Positions 1-10,505 of a stretch of DNA of 64,000 bases are shown here, one piece after another. A program made the translations under genes and the position numbers. The stretch lies in the NCBI GenBank assembly GCA_016709305.1, contig JADJNA010000021.1, positions 1-64,000 of the forward strand. The letters are read 5' to 3'. The stretch is from Candidatus Villigracilis saccharophilus (lineage in GTDB: Bacteria; Chloroflexota; Anaerolineae; Anaerolineales; Villigracilaceae). The notes beneath the pieces are model-generated. The model did no database searches, was not told where the DNA came from, and worked only from the letters and a program-made list of their open reading frames with translations. Each line of letters starts with the position of its first letter. The first letter of the stretch is position 1.

Positions 1-377
1 CAGTCGGCTTTTTCCTGAGAGATCGTGCCGTCAGCAACACCAGCTTCGATCTGCGCGCGCATCTCGTCAGCATGGACTGCATTGATGGCATCCTTTACAT
101 CCTGGATGTCCACTTTGGCAGTGGTGGCTAAATCTTCAAGTGTCTTGCCAGATGCGAGCGCGGTGGACAATTCAGTGGAGGTCATGCCGAGGACTTTGGC
201 AGCAGCTTCCAGTTCAGGTTGACCGAGCCCGCGTTCTCCGCCGTGGCCGTGTCCACCACCGCCGCGCTGCATGATCGTCATGTCGCCCTGCGCATACGCG
301 GTCTTGACATTGTATGCGCCGAACAAAACCGCAACTGCCAGTAAACCACCGATCAGGATTGAAATTTTCTTTTTCAT
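1..377 (-). CDS. Small exported protein with Gly/His-rich stretch (3' end outside window)
   Basis: Unrecognised exported protein, cut by the window edge. The start is the ATG at 377, preceded by an AGAGGT ribosome site. The N-terminus is a classic signal peptide: Lys3, then a hydrophobic core, ending near the Ala-Tyr-Ala-Gln at about residues 27-30. A short Gly/His-rich patch follows, then about 70 residues of helical repeat resembling DUF2680-type proteins: phrases such as LGMTSTEL, ASGKTLEDLA and GVADGTISQEKA recur with roughly 35-residue spacing. The His/Gly patch could bind metal, but that is a guess. It lies downstream of the adhesin gene on the same strand, separated by a hairpin. Confidence is high that it is a gene and low on function. 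Confidence 0.75.
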   Translation of the reverse strand, partial: MKKKISILIGGLLAVAVLFGAYNVKTAYAQGDMTIMQRGGGGHGHGGERGLGQPELEAAAKVLGMTSTELSTALASGKTLEDLATTAKVDIQDVKDAINAVHADEMRAQIEAGVADGTISQEKAD

Positions 378-506
378 TTTTTATACCTCTTTTTTTAATT
401 TGATTGGTTGGAGCGCCTCCAACCTTCTGCAATGATAGGTTAGGGATGTAATCAGGATGTGACCAGCTTATAGAGAAATTGTGTGGATGAAAATATGGAT
501 TTCCTA

Positions 507-545
507 AACAACAGCTGACAGGTGCTATGCCTGCCAGCTGTTGTT
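507..545 (-). terminator. Hairpin between adhesin and small exported protein
   Basis: The 11-bp arms AACAACAGCTG and CAGCTGTTGTT are perfect, with an inner ACAGG/CCTG(C) extension. Read on the minus strand the hairpin is followed by a short T-rich stretch, so it probably ends transcription of the adhesin gene, which stops at 575. Confidence 0.6.
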
Positions 546-574
546 TGTTTACTTCATTACCACTAAGGTCTTAA

Positions 575-3500
575 TTATCTCTTCGGAAGCACAAGGATTA
601 GTTTGTAGGCCTGACCTACACCGCCGTCTTTATCCTTGACGGTGATGGTGATGAGGTAAATGCCAGGCTTTGCATAGATATGTGAGCCGTTGACCGTCTT
701 GCCGCTGATGGCTCCAGCGCTGATAGTACCATCGCCCCATTTCCATGTCGCGGTGAAGGTATCGTTGATACCAACATCTTTGAATGTGGCGTATGTATTT
801 AGCTTTACTCCAACACGAACAGAGCTGTTGAACGTCAGCGAGGTGATCACTGGCGGCACATTCTTGACAGTAACCGTTGAGCTATCCTCACTGCTTAAGC
901 CTCCAGCATCAATCACACGGACGCGAACAGAGAAAATGCCATTATCGATGGCGGCGAACTTTGGCCTTGCTCCTGTTGCATCGTCGAATAGACCGTCGTT
1001 GTCGAAATCCCACTCATAGAGCACGATGGTGTTATCCGGGTCGGTAGAGCGGGAGGCATTGAGGGGAATACTCGTTCCCTCATAGCCGACGTATGGTCCG
1101 CCGGCTTCCGCAATAGGCGGAAGGTTCAATGTGACCGTGACTTGGGATTGGTCGCAGTTCGAAGCGCTATCATCGTCGCTGACGCAGACTTCAACCGTGT
1201 AGTTGCCATTGGCGATATAAGTATGGTTGAGCAGGAAGGTTTTATCCGGGTTGAATGCGAGGCTCTGAATACCAGTACCATCACCGTAATTAACAGTGGC
1301 AGTCCATATATCCGCGCCGGGGTCTGTAAATGCACCGTTACCGGAGAGCACGCCTGTGTTGTTTGCCAGGGACTCTTGAATATCAGCCAGCGGTGTGACA
1401 TTAACCACATTGATCTGTGCTGTGTCGGTATCAGACTCGCCATACTGATCAGTAACCTTTAGGCCGACAGTGTACGTGCCATTGTCGGGGAAGGATTTGC
1501 TGGTTGTCACACCAACAGCGTCGTCATATTCGCCGTCGTTGTCGAGGTCCCAAGCATAGGTCATTAAATCAGATTCGGGGTCTGAGGATGCGGACGCATC
1601 CAGCATAAGGGTGGAACCTTCATCGGTAACAAGATCAGGTCCGAGGTCCGCTTGAGGCGGCTGGTTCAAGATCCATTGATACACTGTTCCGTCGCCATCT
1701 ACGTCGCTTTGATAAACGCCACCGTTTGTTGCGGGTTGAATATCCATGAGGAGGGATTCCCAGTTCAGTTCACCGGGCACGGCGAAGTTCACAGACCAGC
1801 TTCCATCCGAGTTGACATCTTTTCTGCGGGCTACGCAGCCGTTTTCGTCGCAGGCCCATAAGACCACATATACAACGCCGGGGTCAGACACGCCTGTGAT
1901 GATGTCGGTCAGAGGGTCGATCAGGGTGATGCTGCGGCTGGCAGCGACGACCTGTTTGGTTGTCACTGTGTCAGACACGGTAATCAACTCGCCGGGCAGC
2001 AGGTCATAAACGCTGCTGAGGTCGAGATTGAACCACGGCAGATTGTGATCCTGGTCGGGGGGATTCAAGGTTATTGTGGTGGTGTAATCCGGCTGGATGG
2101 GGTCGCCGATTTTTATGGTCACGATCGAGTCAAGCGGCCATTCATTCCCTTCGATGACGTTTTCATCGGGGTGAACAGCGAAGTTGGGATTGGGTACCTG
2201 CCAGTCGTACCAGGTGCGGTCTGAGTCAGTTTCATATTCAGCCGCCCAGCCATTGCTGCCTGCCTGAACATCGAACGTGTCGAGGTCGTCGTTGCCTGTG
2301 CCGGGATCATGATAGTTAGCGGTCCAGACGCCGGACGGATCAGCTGTGACCCAGCGCGTGATGCAGCGATTCTCTATATTCGCGCAAACCTGAAGTTGAA
2401 CCCCGGGCGTGGCAATGCCTGAAACCGTATCAGCGACAATGTCAAATTCTGTGGCCTCAAGCTGGGAGACCATGAGTTCCTTGGTAATTCCATCGGCGCT
2501 GGCGGTGATCACATCGCCAGCTTGAATGTCATAGCCTTGCAGGTCAAAATCGGCGACAATGTCATTGGGGTCATTGGGATTCCATGAAGCTTGTGCCATC
2601 GTGGCGGTATAAGTTTCGCTTGAACCGCTAATGGTCATTGTGATGAGAGTGCCGCGCGGCCATTCGCGCGCACGGACCCAGTTGTTATTGGAACTGGCCT
2701 CAATATATGGATTAGGTACGTTCTGGCCGAACATGGTCTGGTCGCCGTCTTCCTCCCTTTGAGACGAGTCGATCCATGTGCCCAGGACGATGTCAATGGT
2801 GTCCTGCTCATCATTTTCGAGGCCGGGGTGAGCGAAATCAGCAGACCAAACTCCGCTGTTACTGGCTGTCACATGGCGGTTGACACAATAGTTGTTACCG
2901 CAAGACCAAACATCAACACGCGAGTCCGCCGCGGCAATGCCGGTGACGAGGTCAAGGTCAACATCTATATCGGTAAATGCGAGGGGCGTGACAATCAACG
3001 TTTTGGTAATATCGTCTAAAGTGGCGGTCACTACGAAGCCAGGCTGAATGTCCATCTGGCCGTACAAATTAAGGTCAAAACGATATTCTCCTGGATTCCA
3101 GGATGCTTCATACACCACTGCGCTTCTGGTGATATCCGGTAAAACAGCTGTGGATGGGTCGTCTACTGTGACTACAATCGTTGCTCCCAATGGCCATTCC
3201 CAGCCTTCCACTTGATCATTGTTTGCGCGAACACCGATGCTGGGATTTGGTATGCGCCAATCATCGCCTGTGCTATCCCAGTCGATATCATATTCTTGAA
3301 CACGGCCTGAATCACCCGGCTTTAGATCAAATTGGCCAGTGAAATCGGCAAGCCAATCGCCGTTTGAGTCACTATCAATCTCCATTTGGACCCCGTCCGT
3401 GTTGTGAACATCGACACGGAGGTGTGCGTTGGGATCAGATGTGCCTGAAACTGTATCATCAGCAGCATTGACGTTCGTTATAACCAGGTTGGTTACTGCA

Positions 3501-5874
3501 TGCGCTTTGGTTACCCCACCGCCGCTTACGACAACCTGGAATCCAGCCTGTATGTCATAGGTGTTGCTCAGGTCGAAACTGAAGTAGTTTTCACTTGGGT
3601 TCCAATTTGAATCGCCAACCACTGCGCTGCCGGTTTTATCGGGGTTTTGAGGTGTGGACGGGTCATCAATGGAAATATTCACTGTGACGCCAGTCGGCCA
3701 GTCGTATCCTTCCAGCCAGTCCTCGTCCTGATGAACGCTAAAGAATGGATTGAGAATTTGCCACGAAACATTTGTAGCATCTTCATCGTCGTCGAATTCA
3801 TACGCACCGGACCCCATGCCGGGGCGAAGATCGAACACCATTCCAGCATCGCCATGACCAATCACAGGGACGGAAAAATCGGCGATCCAAATTCCGTTCT
3901 CATCCACATTTATATTGCGGCTGGCGCAACCGGTATTATCACAAACCGTACCAACATGGATCATCGCACCGGGATAACCAGTACCAGAAACCGTATCTGC
4001 ATCTACATCAATATTGGTTACTGCAAGATGGGTTACAGTATGTTGTCTGATCGTAGTGCGATCACTCACTGTAACCAAATGCCCGGGCTGAATATCGAAG
4101 AGACCACCTAATTCGAAACCATTTCCCCAATCATCAGATTCAAAAAAATTCTGAGAGGCGGTGTAATCGGGTATCTGTGGTGTTGCAGGGTCATCAATCT
4201 CCAGTTCCAATAGAGCGCCTACTGGCCAATCAAAGCCAAAAACACGATCTTCATTCGGCTGAACAATGATGAAGGAATTGGCTGCCTGAGGCACCGTGAA
4301 ATAATCGCTAATGCAATCTCCATCATTATCACTTTGAGCATTCCAAATGCCTGTGCCCGGAATGATATCAAAGGTGCCTTCCCTTGGAGCGGGACCTGCG
4401 ACGGAAAATTGACTGACCAATGCCCGGACGGATCGGCATTAATAAATCTCATTGGTCCGTTCAATACACCGCCAATTTCAACACCTAAGGCGCTGTTTGG
4501 GGCAGCGGTTCCAGATACGATGTCTGTTGACGGATCTACATTTGTTATTTTCAAGTCCAATGATGTGATCGTGAAAACCTTTGAGTAGGTCTCATCACTC
4601 ATCGTAATGATTTGCCCGACGGCAAATTGGAAATCTCCCATCTCAAAATATACGCATCCCTGATCTGATCCCCACCAACAGGGAGTTGCTTGCTGCACGC
4701 TCGTCAAGTCTGGATATAACGGTGTGGCGGGGTCTTCGATGGTCAGTGAAATCAAACTATCTTCCGGCCAATTCCGTCCGTTTACAGAATGGGAGTTCTC
4801 TGTGACCCATACCTGAATGGTCGGGTCATGTTGATGGGACAGAGTCACCGTGGCCAAATCCTGATTTGAGTCGATCGGGTCCGCGCCGAAGAAGGCATGT
4901 GCCTGCGCCGTATTGGTGACTGAGCCAGCGTCAACGTCGTTTTGTGTAATAACGTAACTGCTGTTACAAGTGATCGATTCTCCCTCAGCCAGAGCAGACA
5001 CACCGAAATTTGTCTGTGACCTGCTTGTAATGCGCAGGTCGTCAATGTAGCCAATGCCCGGATAACCCCAATAGGGTACATAGGCATAGAAGGTGGAATT
5101 CAAAGCCGGGTATAAATTATCAGGCGAAAAGGAATCCTGCACACCGTTGACATACAAACTCGTTCCACTCTCACCCCAGACATAGGCCACGTGTGACCAT
5201 TGGTTAAGCGGAATGGTTGTATTGCCAGCGGGCAACGGGATCAAGGCAGGACCAATAATGGCGCTCCATGAACCGCCGTAGAGCTTGCCTTCCGTAGTCA
5301 GACTCAAATGCAAAATGTGACCTCCACCGGGAGGTGTATCAGTGCTGCCCCAATTAAAGTTCACAAAACCCACGCCATATTGTTTTGGATATACCCACAG
5401 GTCAACCGAACCTTCCTTGCCGACCGGGTCATAAGTGCTCGGCCATTGATACCAACCCGGCACGTTGTAGCGCAGCCAGGCACCTGAACTAAAATCAATG
5501 GCTTGTCCAAATCCAGCAAGACCATTCACATAAGCAGGCGTACCGTTGGCGTACTGTGCAAGATGACTATTCTCAAAATGATCGTACAGCACAGTCCCAT
5601 CCAAATTGGCTGATGGGCAGACAACGGTTGTCTTATCATCTGTCACTGTGAATGGACCAGACAGCGTTCCACTGCCGGTGTTGGTCAGCAAGTAACTGTA
5701 ATTGATCACTTCACCAGCCTGATTGTATGAGGCCGTGGATGCGGCCTTCTCAAGCGTCAGCTCCGGCAAAGGTGATTGGGCAATTACCCTTGTATTGGGT
5801 GTCCATACCGTACCCATCACAAACACCAGGATGAAGATCAGCCTAAAGATCTTATCAGCGAATTTTGTATTCAT
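575..5874 (-). CDS. Giant secreted repeat protein: DUF11 with nested LamG, six repeats, PKD domains (one frameshift)
   Basis: Predicted cell-surface or secreted adhesion protein of about 1,766 residues once one frameshift is repaired. Order of parts: signal peptide (1-33); a DUF11-like Ig domain (about 36-88 and 294-326) split by an inserted LamG/concanavalin-like domain (about 90-292); six related units of 130-150 residues, each with an acidic start, a W-P-x-G/D motif, a D-(I/L)-x-P-G motif and a V-S-G-T/ITG turn; then about 380 C-terminal residues of four PKD-like domains (GDGT and DPG motifs). No sortase motif or C-terminal anchor is visible. The reading frame changes at the A4 run 4405-4408: one extra base gives AAT TTT TCC GTC and joins both halves mid-repeat. 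No ligand can be deduced. It is likely a matrix or attachment protein. Confidence 0.8.
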
Positions 5875-6140
5875 TGTTCCCTCCCGGAACTTAAGTTGGT
5901 TTAAAACAAATAACCGGCCAGAAAGGCCGGTTTCGCTATTTGCTCCCTGATAACCTGTAAGCGTCCAATTTAGGGTATCAGATCAATGCCGCTAAATATT
6001 ATCTGCAGTGATGAGACATGATAGGTTTACTTTTCAAGAATTTGAACACCGATAAAAAATGCTGATATACCAACAATAATCCCCACATCCATAATAGCAA
6101 GATTGTGAACCAAATACAATAGGGACATGCCATTTCTCAC
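5875..6140. other. Intergenic leader region upstream of the adhesin
   Basis: No gene seen. The region holds a perfect hairpin at 5912-5932 (AACCGGCC / GGCCGGTT, loop AGAAA). On the minus strand it is followed by a T-rich stretch and lies about 40 bases before the adhesin start, so it could be a terminator for upstream read-through or an attenuator. The remainder is AT-rich and shows no further structure to me. Confidence 0.5.
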
Positions 6141-6169
6141 TTGACCTTCCCCCCTTCCCGTCCTACAAT
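6141..6169 (+). promoter_or_regulatory. Sigma-70-type promoter for glyA-gcvT
   Basis: A -35 box TTGACC (6141-6146), a 17-base spacer and a -10 box TACAAT (6164-6169). Predicted start of transcription is near 6176, about 40 bases before the ATG at 6217. Confidence 0.7.
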
Positions 6170-6216
6170 TCAACTGTCTGACAATTCCACAAACTAACTC
6201 TCAAAAGGAGAATACA

Positions 6217-9200
6217 ATGTCCGATTTTTATTTCGTGGCGACCTGGCCAAGCTTGACCCTGATGTTTTCGATTTGACCTAATTGGAAGCTGAAAGGCAGG
6301 CGAGGAAGCTGATCCTGATCCCGAGCGAATCGACTGCGCCGATGGCGACCCGTGAGGCTTTGGCTTCGGCGTTCCAGAACATTTATGCAGAAGGCTACCC
6401 CGACGAAGAGTCGCGTTGGATGACCGAGGAAGAGATTCTCGATTATCCCGCGCGACTTGCTGATTATCGCCGCAACGGCGACCCGCGCTATTACAAAGGC
6501 GTGGAATACGCGGACGCTGTCGAAGCCCTTGCCCGCCGACGCGCGGCCGAAGCCTTCGCCGCGAATGGAATCACAGCTGACCAGATCTTCGTCAACGTGC
6601 AGGCGCTTTCGGGCGCTCCCGCGAACAACGCGGTCTATCAAGCGTTGCTCAACCTCGGCGATACCGTCATGGGACTTAACCTCCTGCACGGCGGACATCT
6701 CTCTCACGGCTCATCGGTCAACCGCAGCGGCAAATGGTTCAAGGCTGTGCATTACACCATTGATGCGAATGAGAAACTTGACTATGACGCGATCCGCGCT
6801 TTGGCTTTGGAGAACAAACCCAAGCTGTTGATCGCAGGCTATTCATCCTATTCATGGGTTCCCGATTGGAAGAAGTTCCGTGAGATCGCGGATGAAGTCG
6901 GCGCGTATTTCCTCGCGGACATTTCCCACATTGGCGGACTCGTGGCGGCAGGTGTTGTGCCTTCACCGATAGGCATAGCGCACGTGATCATGTCTACGAC
7001 CCACAAGTCGCTTGACGGCCCGCGCGGCGCAGTCTTGATGACCACTGATGCGGCAATTGCCAAGAAGATCGACAAAGCTGTCTTCCCCGGTGAACAGGGC
7101 GGACCGCACGTCAATGTCTTCGCTGGTTTGGCGTTGACCTTCAAACTCGCGCAGACAAAACAATTTAAACAATTGCAGGCTCAGACCATTAAGAACGCGG
7201 CCGCAATGGTTGACCAATTCACCAAACGTGGACTGCGTGTGCCGTTCGGCGGGACCAATACCCACATGTTGAATGTGGACTGCACAACTGTCGTCGGCGA
7301 GGATGGAACGAAATTAAGCGGTGACCAGGCTGCGCGCATTTTGGATATTGTCGGGGTGGTGGTCAATCGCAACACCATCCCTGGTGACAAGAATTCGGCT
7401 GACCCAAGCGGCATCCGTCTCGGCACGCCCTGGATCACTCAGCGCGGATTTAACGAAAAGCAATCCCGTCAACTGGCAGACATCATCGCGGATGTACTTC
7501 TGGCATGCGCGCCTCACAGTGTAGATACCGTGAAGAAAGGCAAACAGCGCCGCGCCAAATTGGATTTCAACGTATTGAACGCTGCCAAGTTGAAGGTTAG
7601 AAAGTTGGCTGAAGGTGCAGGCATTGATTTCAAATTTGAGAAAAGCAAGTATCCGCATTTCTATTATATTGATGATAAGTCCAGGAGCGGCGTGTATGAA
7701 TTAAGCGGACAGCGTATTCGTCAGATGCTGGATTTCGCGGTGTCTTCCGATCTCTCTGCATTGAAGAAGGGCAAGACTCAAGTCACATCCATTGCAACTC
7801 CGAAGGGTGTTGTGAAGGGATTGTTGAAGAACGTGGACAACAACACCTATCAATTGCAAGTGCCTGAAAAGAATGCTTCGGCAGTGGCGACCTGGCTGCG
7901 TGACCTTTCGGATGGATACACATCCTTCAATGTGGATGGGACAAAAGATTTCAGCGCGAAGCGAATGCCAGGTGCATTTGTGGTCAACGAGGTCAAGGCG
8001 AAATTATCAGCCACGGTTCCCCCGCTCAAAGGTGGAGTCAAGCCCTGGTTCGTTGGAGTCAACCCACAGTTAAAGGGTGAGGCGCTGCCGCCTTTCGTCT
8101 GGAATGAAGCAGAAGGCGAGTTAAAGAAAACAGCGTTGAACCAAGTCCATAGAGATTTGGGCGGCAGAATGGTCCCCTTTGCTGGTTGGGAAATGCCTGT
8201 GCAGTACACGGGAATTTTTGAGGAGCATCTTGCCACGCGCAATGCGGCGGGGCTGTTCGATGTTTCGCATATGGGCGTGTACGATGTGCGCGGCGCGGAT
8301 GCGGCTTCGTTCCTTGATACGGTTTGCGGCAATGACTGCGGCGGGCTGCAGCCTGGCGAGTCTTTGTATTCGCACTTCCTGACCCCCGATGCGGACGTGA
8401 TCGATGACACGCTCATCTATCGCCGCGGCTGGGACAATTATCTCGTGGTCGTGAACGCGTCGAACGATGACAAGGATCGCACATGGCTCGAAAGCGTGCG
8501 CGATGGCAAAGTGAAAATTGACAACGGCCGACCGTGGGCGCGGACGTACGGCTATGAAGCGAACATCCGCAACCTGCGTGACCCGAAAGCTGGTTCTGAA
8601 ATGCGGGTTGATATTGCCCTGCAGGGACCGAAGAGCCGCGACATTCTGCTGGCAATGGGCGTGGACGATGCGACCCGCGCGCGCATTATGAAGTTGAAGA
8701 GAACTGAGCTGTGCGATGCGGTGGTTGGCGGATATGATCTGATCGTCTCGCGCACGGGCTACACAGGCGAGAAGATGGCTTTTGAATTATTCGTCCACCC
8801 CGAACGAGCCGTGGACTTCTGGCTGGCGGTGATGAAAGCTGGCGAGGGGTTCGGCGTGAAAGCCATCGGCCTGGGTGCAAGAGATTCTTTGAGAACCGAA
8901 GCGGGCTTGCCGTTATATGGTCACGAAATGGGATTGGGTTCAGGTAAATTTGACGGTAGAGATTTGGGTGTGGCTGAAGGCGGATTCGGTTCCTATGTCA
9001 AACCGTACAAGCCGTGGTTCATTGGTCGGGACGCCTACGTGGTGCGCGAGAAGGAACGCAAGGGCGGTGTGATCCGCTTCACCTTTGATGACCAGCGCGT
9101 CCGCATGGCGCACAATGGTGACCCCGTGGTCAACGCGAACGGCGAACGCATTGGCTTCGTCACCTCCTGTGCGATCGATGGTCAGCGCTTCATTACAGGT

Positions 9201-9320
9201 CAGGCGTTCTTGGAATTTGCATACATGAAGGAAGGCACGCCGATTCTCATTCATCAAGGCGGAGTCATGGATCGTCCCGCCACAGCGGCGAAGGTGGTAA
9301 GTCGGTTCGCGAAGTTGTAG
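6217..9320 (+). CDS. glyA-gcvT: Serine hydroxymethyltransferase-aminomethyltransferase fusion, 5' end lesioned
   Basis: Bifunctional one-carbon enzyme: an N-terminal PLP-dependent SHMT (serine + THF to glycine + methylene-THF) joined to a C-terminal GcvT (T protein of glycine cleavage). Counting from the TTG at 6282, the SHMT part spans about 1-430 with the PLP lysine in TTHKSLDGPRG (K242) and the GEQGGPH motif. A middle segment of about 170 residues follows, then GcvT from about 615 to 1012 (FDVSHMG, TGYTGE, GLGARDSLR). The natural start is probably the ATG at 6217, which has a strong AAAGGAG site. From there the frame is broken twice: one T missing in the run 6225-6229, then an in-frame TAA at 6279-6281. 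The repaired N-terminus reads MSDFLFRGDLAKLDPDVFDLT. Starting only at TTG 6282, with no ribosome site, would lose about 22 residues. gcvH and gcvP are not in the window. Confidence 0.9.
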
Positions 9321-9394
9321 GAGAACGAACAGGTCCGCTGCATGTCTGAGGGGCTGTGTGGAATGCAGCGGCCTGTATTCAAGAAGGAAAGATC

Positions 9395-9583
9395 ATGACA
9401 CAGGAAAGACAGGAACTGGAAAAGCAGCAAGCGCAGAATCAAAAACTACGCCAGCAGGAACGCCAGCAATTGGAGCAAAAACAGGCGGAGGATCAAAAAC
9501 TGCGCCAACAGAAACAGAAGCAATTGGAAGAAGAGCAGGACCAGAAACGCAAACTGCGGCAGGAAGAAGAAAAGAAGAAATAA
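9395..9583 (+). CDS. 62-residue Gln/Lys/Glu coiled-coil peptide
   Basis: Short, highly charged protein, start ATG 9395 with an AAGAAGGAAAG ribosome site. It is almost entirely Q, E, K and R in about three 18-residue repeats, each ending in a QKLRQ or RKLRQ phrase after QxLE. This predicts one continuous helix or coiled coil. No transmembrane segment or known domain is present. It sits 75 bases after glyA-gcvT and is followed by a hairpin. Low-complexity sequence makes family assignment impossible by eye. It could be a real small structural peptide or a fragment. Confidence 0.5.
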   Translation: MTQERQELEKQQAQNQKLRQQERQQLEQKQAEDQKLRQQKQKQLEEEQDQKRKLRQEEEKKK

Positions 9584-9586
9584 TGG

Positions 9587-9617
9587 CACCTTCGCCGCCA
9601 CGACGGAGGCGAAGGTG
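9587..9617 (+). terminator. GC-rich hairpin after the coiled-coil ORF
   Basis: Perfect 10-bp arms CACCTTCGCC (9587-9596) and GGCGAAGGTG (9608-9617) start three bases after the stop codon. There is no T tract, so termination is only possible, not certain. Confidence 0.4.
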
Positions 9618-9619
9618 AT

Positions 9620-9900
9620 ATCGAGGTTTGCGGAGTTGTAGGAAGTAGTGCGCTGAAAGTAAGCATTCACCTGTTGGGTGAATATCGAAACATTAGCAGC
9701 ACGAGAGAAATCCAAACCCAAAATATTTTCTCGGAACTTTAAATAATGCTGAAATGCCTGATTTAAACCTTCGTCATTTGTTTGTCTTAATTTGTTGAAT
9801 AATTTCTCTCCATGCACAAAACCTTTAACAAATGAGTTAGCATCTTCTATTCCTCTCTCTCGAATAAGATCATTTTTGAGCGGGGCGAACCTCTGCCTGA
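9620..9900 (-). pseudogene. Remnant of an unidentified protein gene
   Basis: On the minus strand an open stretch encodes about 85 residues with normal protein composition (for example KLFNKLRQTNDEGLNQAF and FRENILGLDFSRAANVSIF). It has no ATG and no ribosome site at its 5' side, and at its 3' side it runs antisense into the coiled-coil gene. I do not recognise the family. It looks like a gene fragment left by rearrangement next to the toxin-antitoxin module. Confidence 0.3.
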
Positions 9901-9915
9901 TTAAGACAAATTATG
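9874..9915 (+). repeat. 42-bp imperfect direct repeat, left copy
   Basis: Begins TTTTGAGC and ends TTATG. It matches 10832-10873 at 34 of 42 positions without gaps. A strong hairpin follows shortly after each copy. The two copies bracket the toxin-antitoxin pair. Confidence 0.6.
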
Positions 9916-9930
9916 GGCCAGTTGACTTGT

Positions 9931-9960
9931 CCCTCTCCTAAAAAGGAGAGGGCATTTTGT
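9931..9960 (+). terminator. Terminator-like hairpin after left direct repeat
   Basis: Perfect 8-bp arms CCCTCTCC (9931-9938) and GGAGAGGG (9945-9952), loop TAAAAA, followed by CATTTTGTTT. Confidence 0.6.
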
Positions 9961-9969
9961 TTCTGTCCG

Positions 9970-10096
9970 CGGGCGGTGCGGGCTGAAGCCCTTCCTCAGT
10001 TCGTGGAAGTCGGCTGCGCCGACTCAGCACGGAGCGCATCCACGCGAAGCGCTGAGATAGGGTTTTATCCCGAAGCGAAAGTAAGGATAAATCCCA
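9970..10096. repeat. Cluster of small palindromes upstream of toxin gene
   Basis: Consecutive short inverted repeats: GGGCTGAAGCCC, AGTCGGC-TGC-GCCGACT, a GCGC pair around the ATCCACGCGAA loop, and GGGTTTTATCCC. No open frame is convincing. It resembles a composite intergenic palindromic element, similar in style to those at 24047 and 40771. Confidence 0.45.
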
Positions 10097-10108
10097 AAGG
10101 AGCTTCCC

Positions 10109-10136
10109 TTGACGAGCGTATCAATTATGGTACACT
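10109..10136 (+). promoter_or_regulatory. Promoter of toxin-antitoxin operon, likely leaderless
   Basis: TTGACG (10109-10114), a 16-base spacer and TACACT (10131-10136). The ATG at 10143 lies only 6 bases downstream of the -10 box, and no Shine-Dalgarno sequence precedes it, so the transcript probably starts at or next to the start codon. Confidence 0.55.
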
Positions 10137-10142
10137 GTCCGC

Positions 10143-10502
10143 ATGGATAAAGACGAAGAGGGCAAACCAATTCTGAATGTAGTGTTCTATAAAACCGAAT
10201 CAGGCAAAGAGCCTGTGCGGGAATGGCTGAAAGACATGCCAAAAGAAGATCGTCAAGCCATTGGTGAGGATATCAAAACCGCACAATATGGCTGGCCGCT
10301 TGGAATGCCATTGATCCGCAAGATCGAACGCGGACTTTGGGAGGTACGCTCCCATATTGGAGCAGGAATTGCGCGGGTATTTTTTACGGTTATGGACAAG
10401 ACCATGATCCTCTTGCATGGGTTTGTCAAAAAGTCACAGAAAACGCCTCAAGACGAATTGGATACCGCCCGCCACCGTTTGAAAAATGTAGAGAAGGATT
10501 AA
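10143..10502 (+). CDS. HigB/RelE-superfamily toxin (phage Gp49-like)
   Basis: Predicted 119-residue mRNA-interferase-type toxin of the HigB-like/Gp49 family (PF05973). Family hallmarks: a start resembling 'VVFYKTESGKEPVREWL', the central 'LIRKIERGLWEVRS' with Glu and Arg, and 'ARVFFTVMDKTMILLHGFVKKSQKTP', which holds the conserved Arg-Phe-Phe and the Phe-x-Lys-Lys end of the core. By family knowledge such toxins cleave ribosome-bound mRNA; the activity here is inferred. It is three bases upstream of an XRE antitoxin, in the toxin-first order typical of hig modules. The start has no ribosome site and sits just after a -10 box. Confidence 0.85.
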   Translation: MDKDEEGKPILNVVFYKTESGKEPVREWLKDMPKEDRQAIGEDIKTAQYGWPLGMPLIRKIERGLWEVRSHIGAGIARVFFTVMDKTMILLHGFVKKSQKTPQDELDTARHRLKNVEKD

Positions 10503-10505
10503 GCC

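Noticed and set aside
4219..5874. Separate 551-residue protein upstream of a 1281-residue protein
   Set aside because: They share a broken repeat unit and rejoin with one base at 4405-4408.
6279..6281. TAA in glyA as stop-codon reassignment
   Set aside because: A single case beside a homopolymer indel. Stop codons elsewhere in the window use TAA normally.
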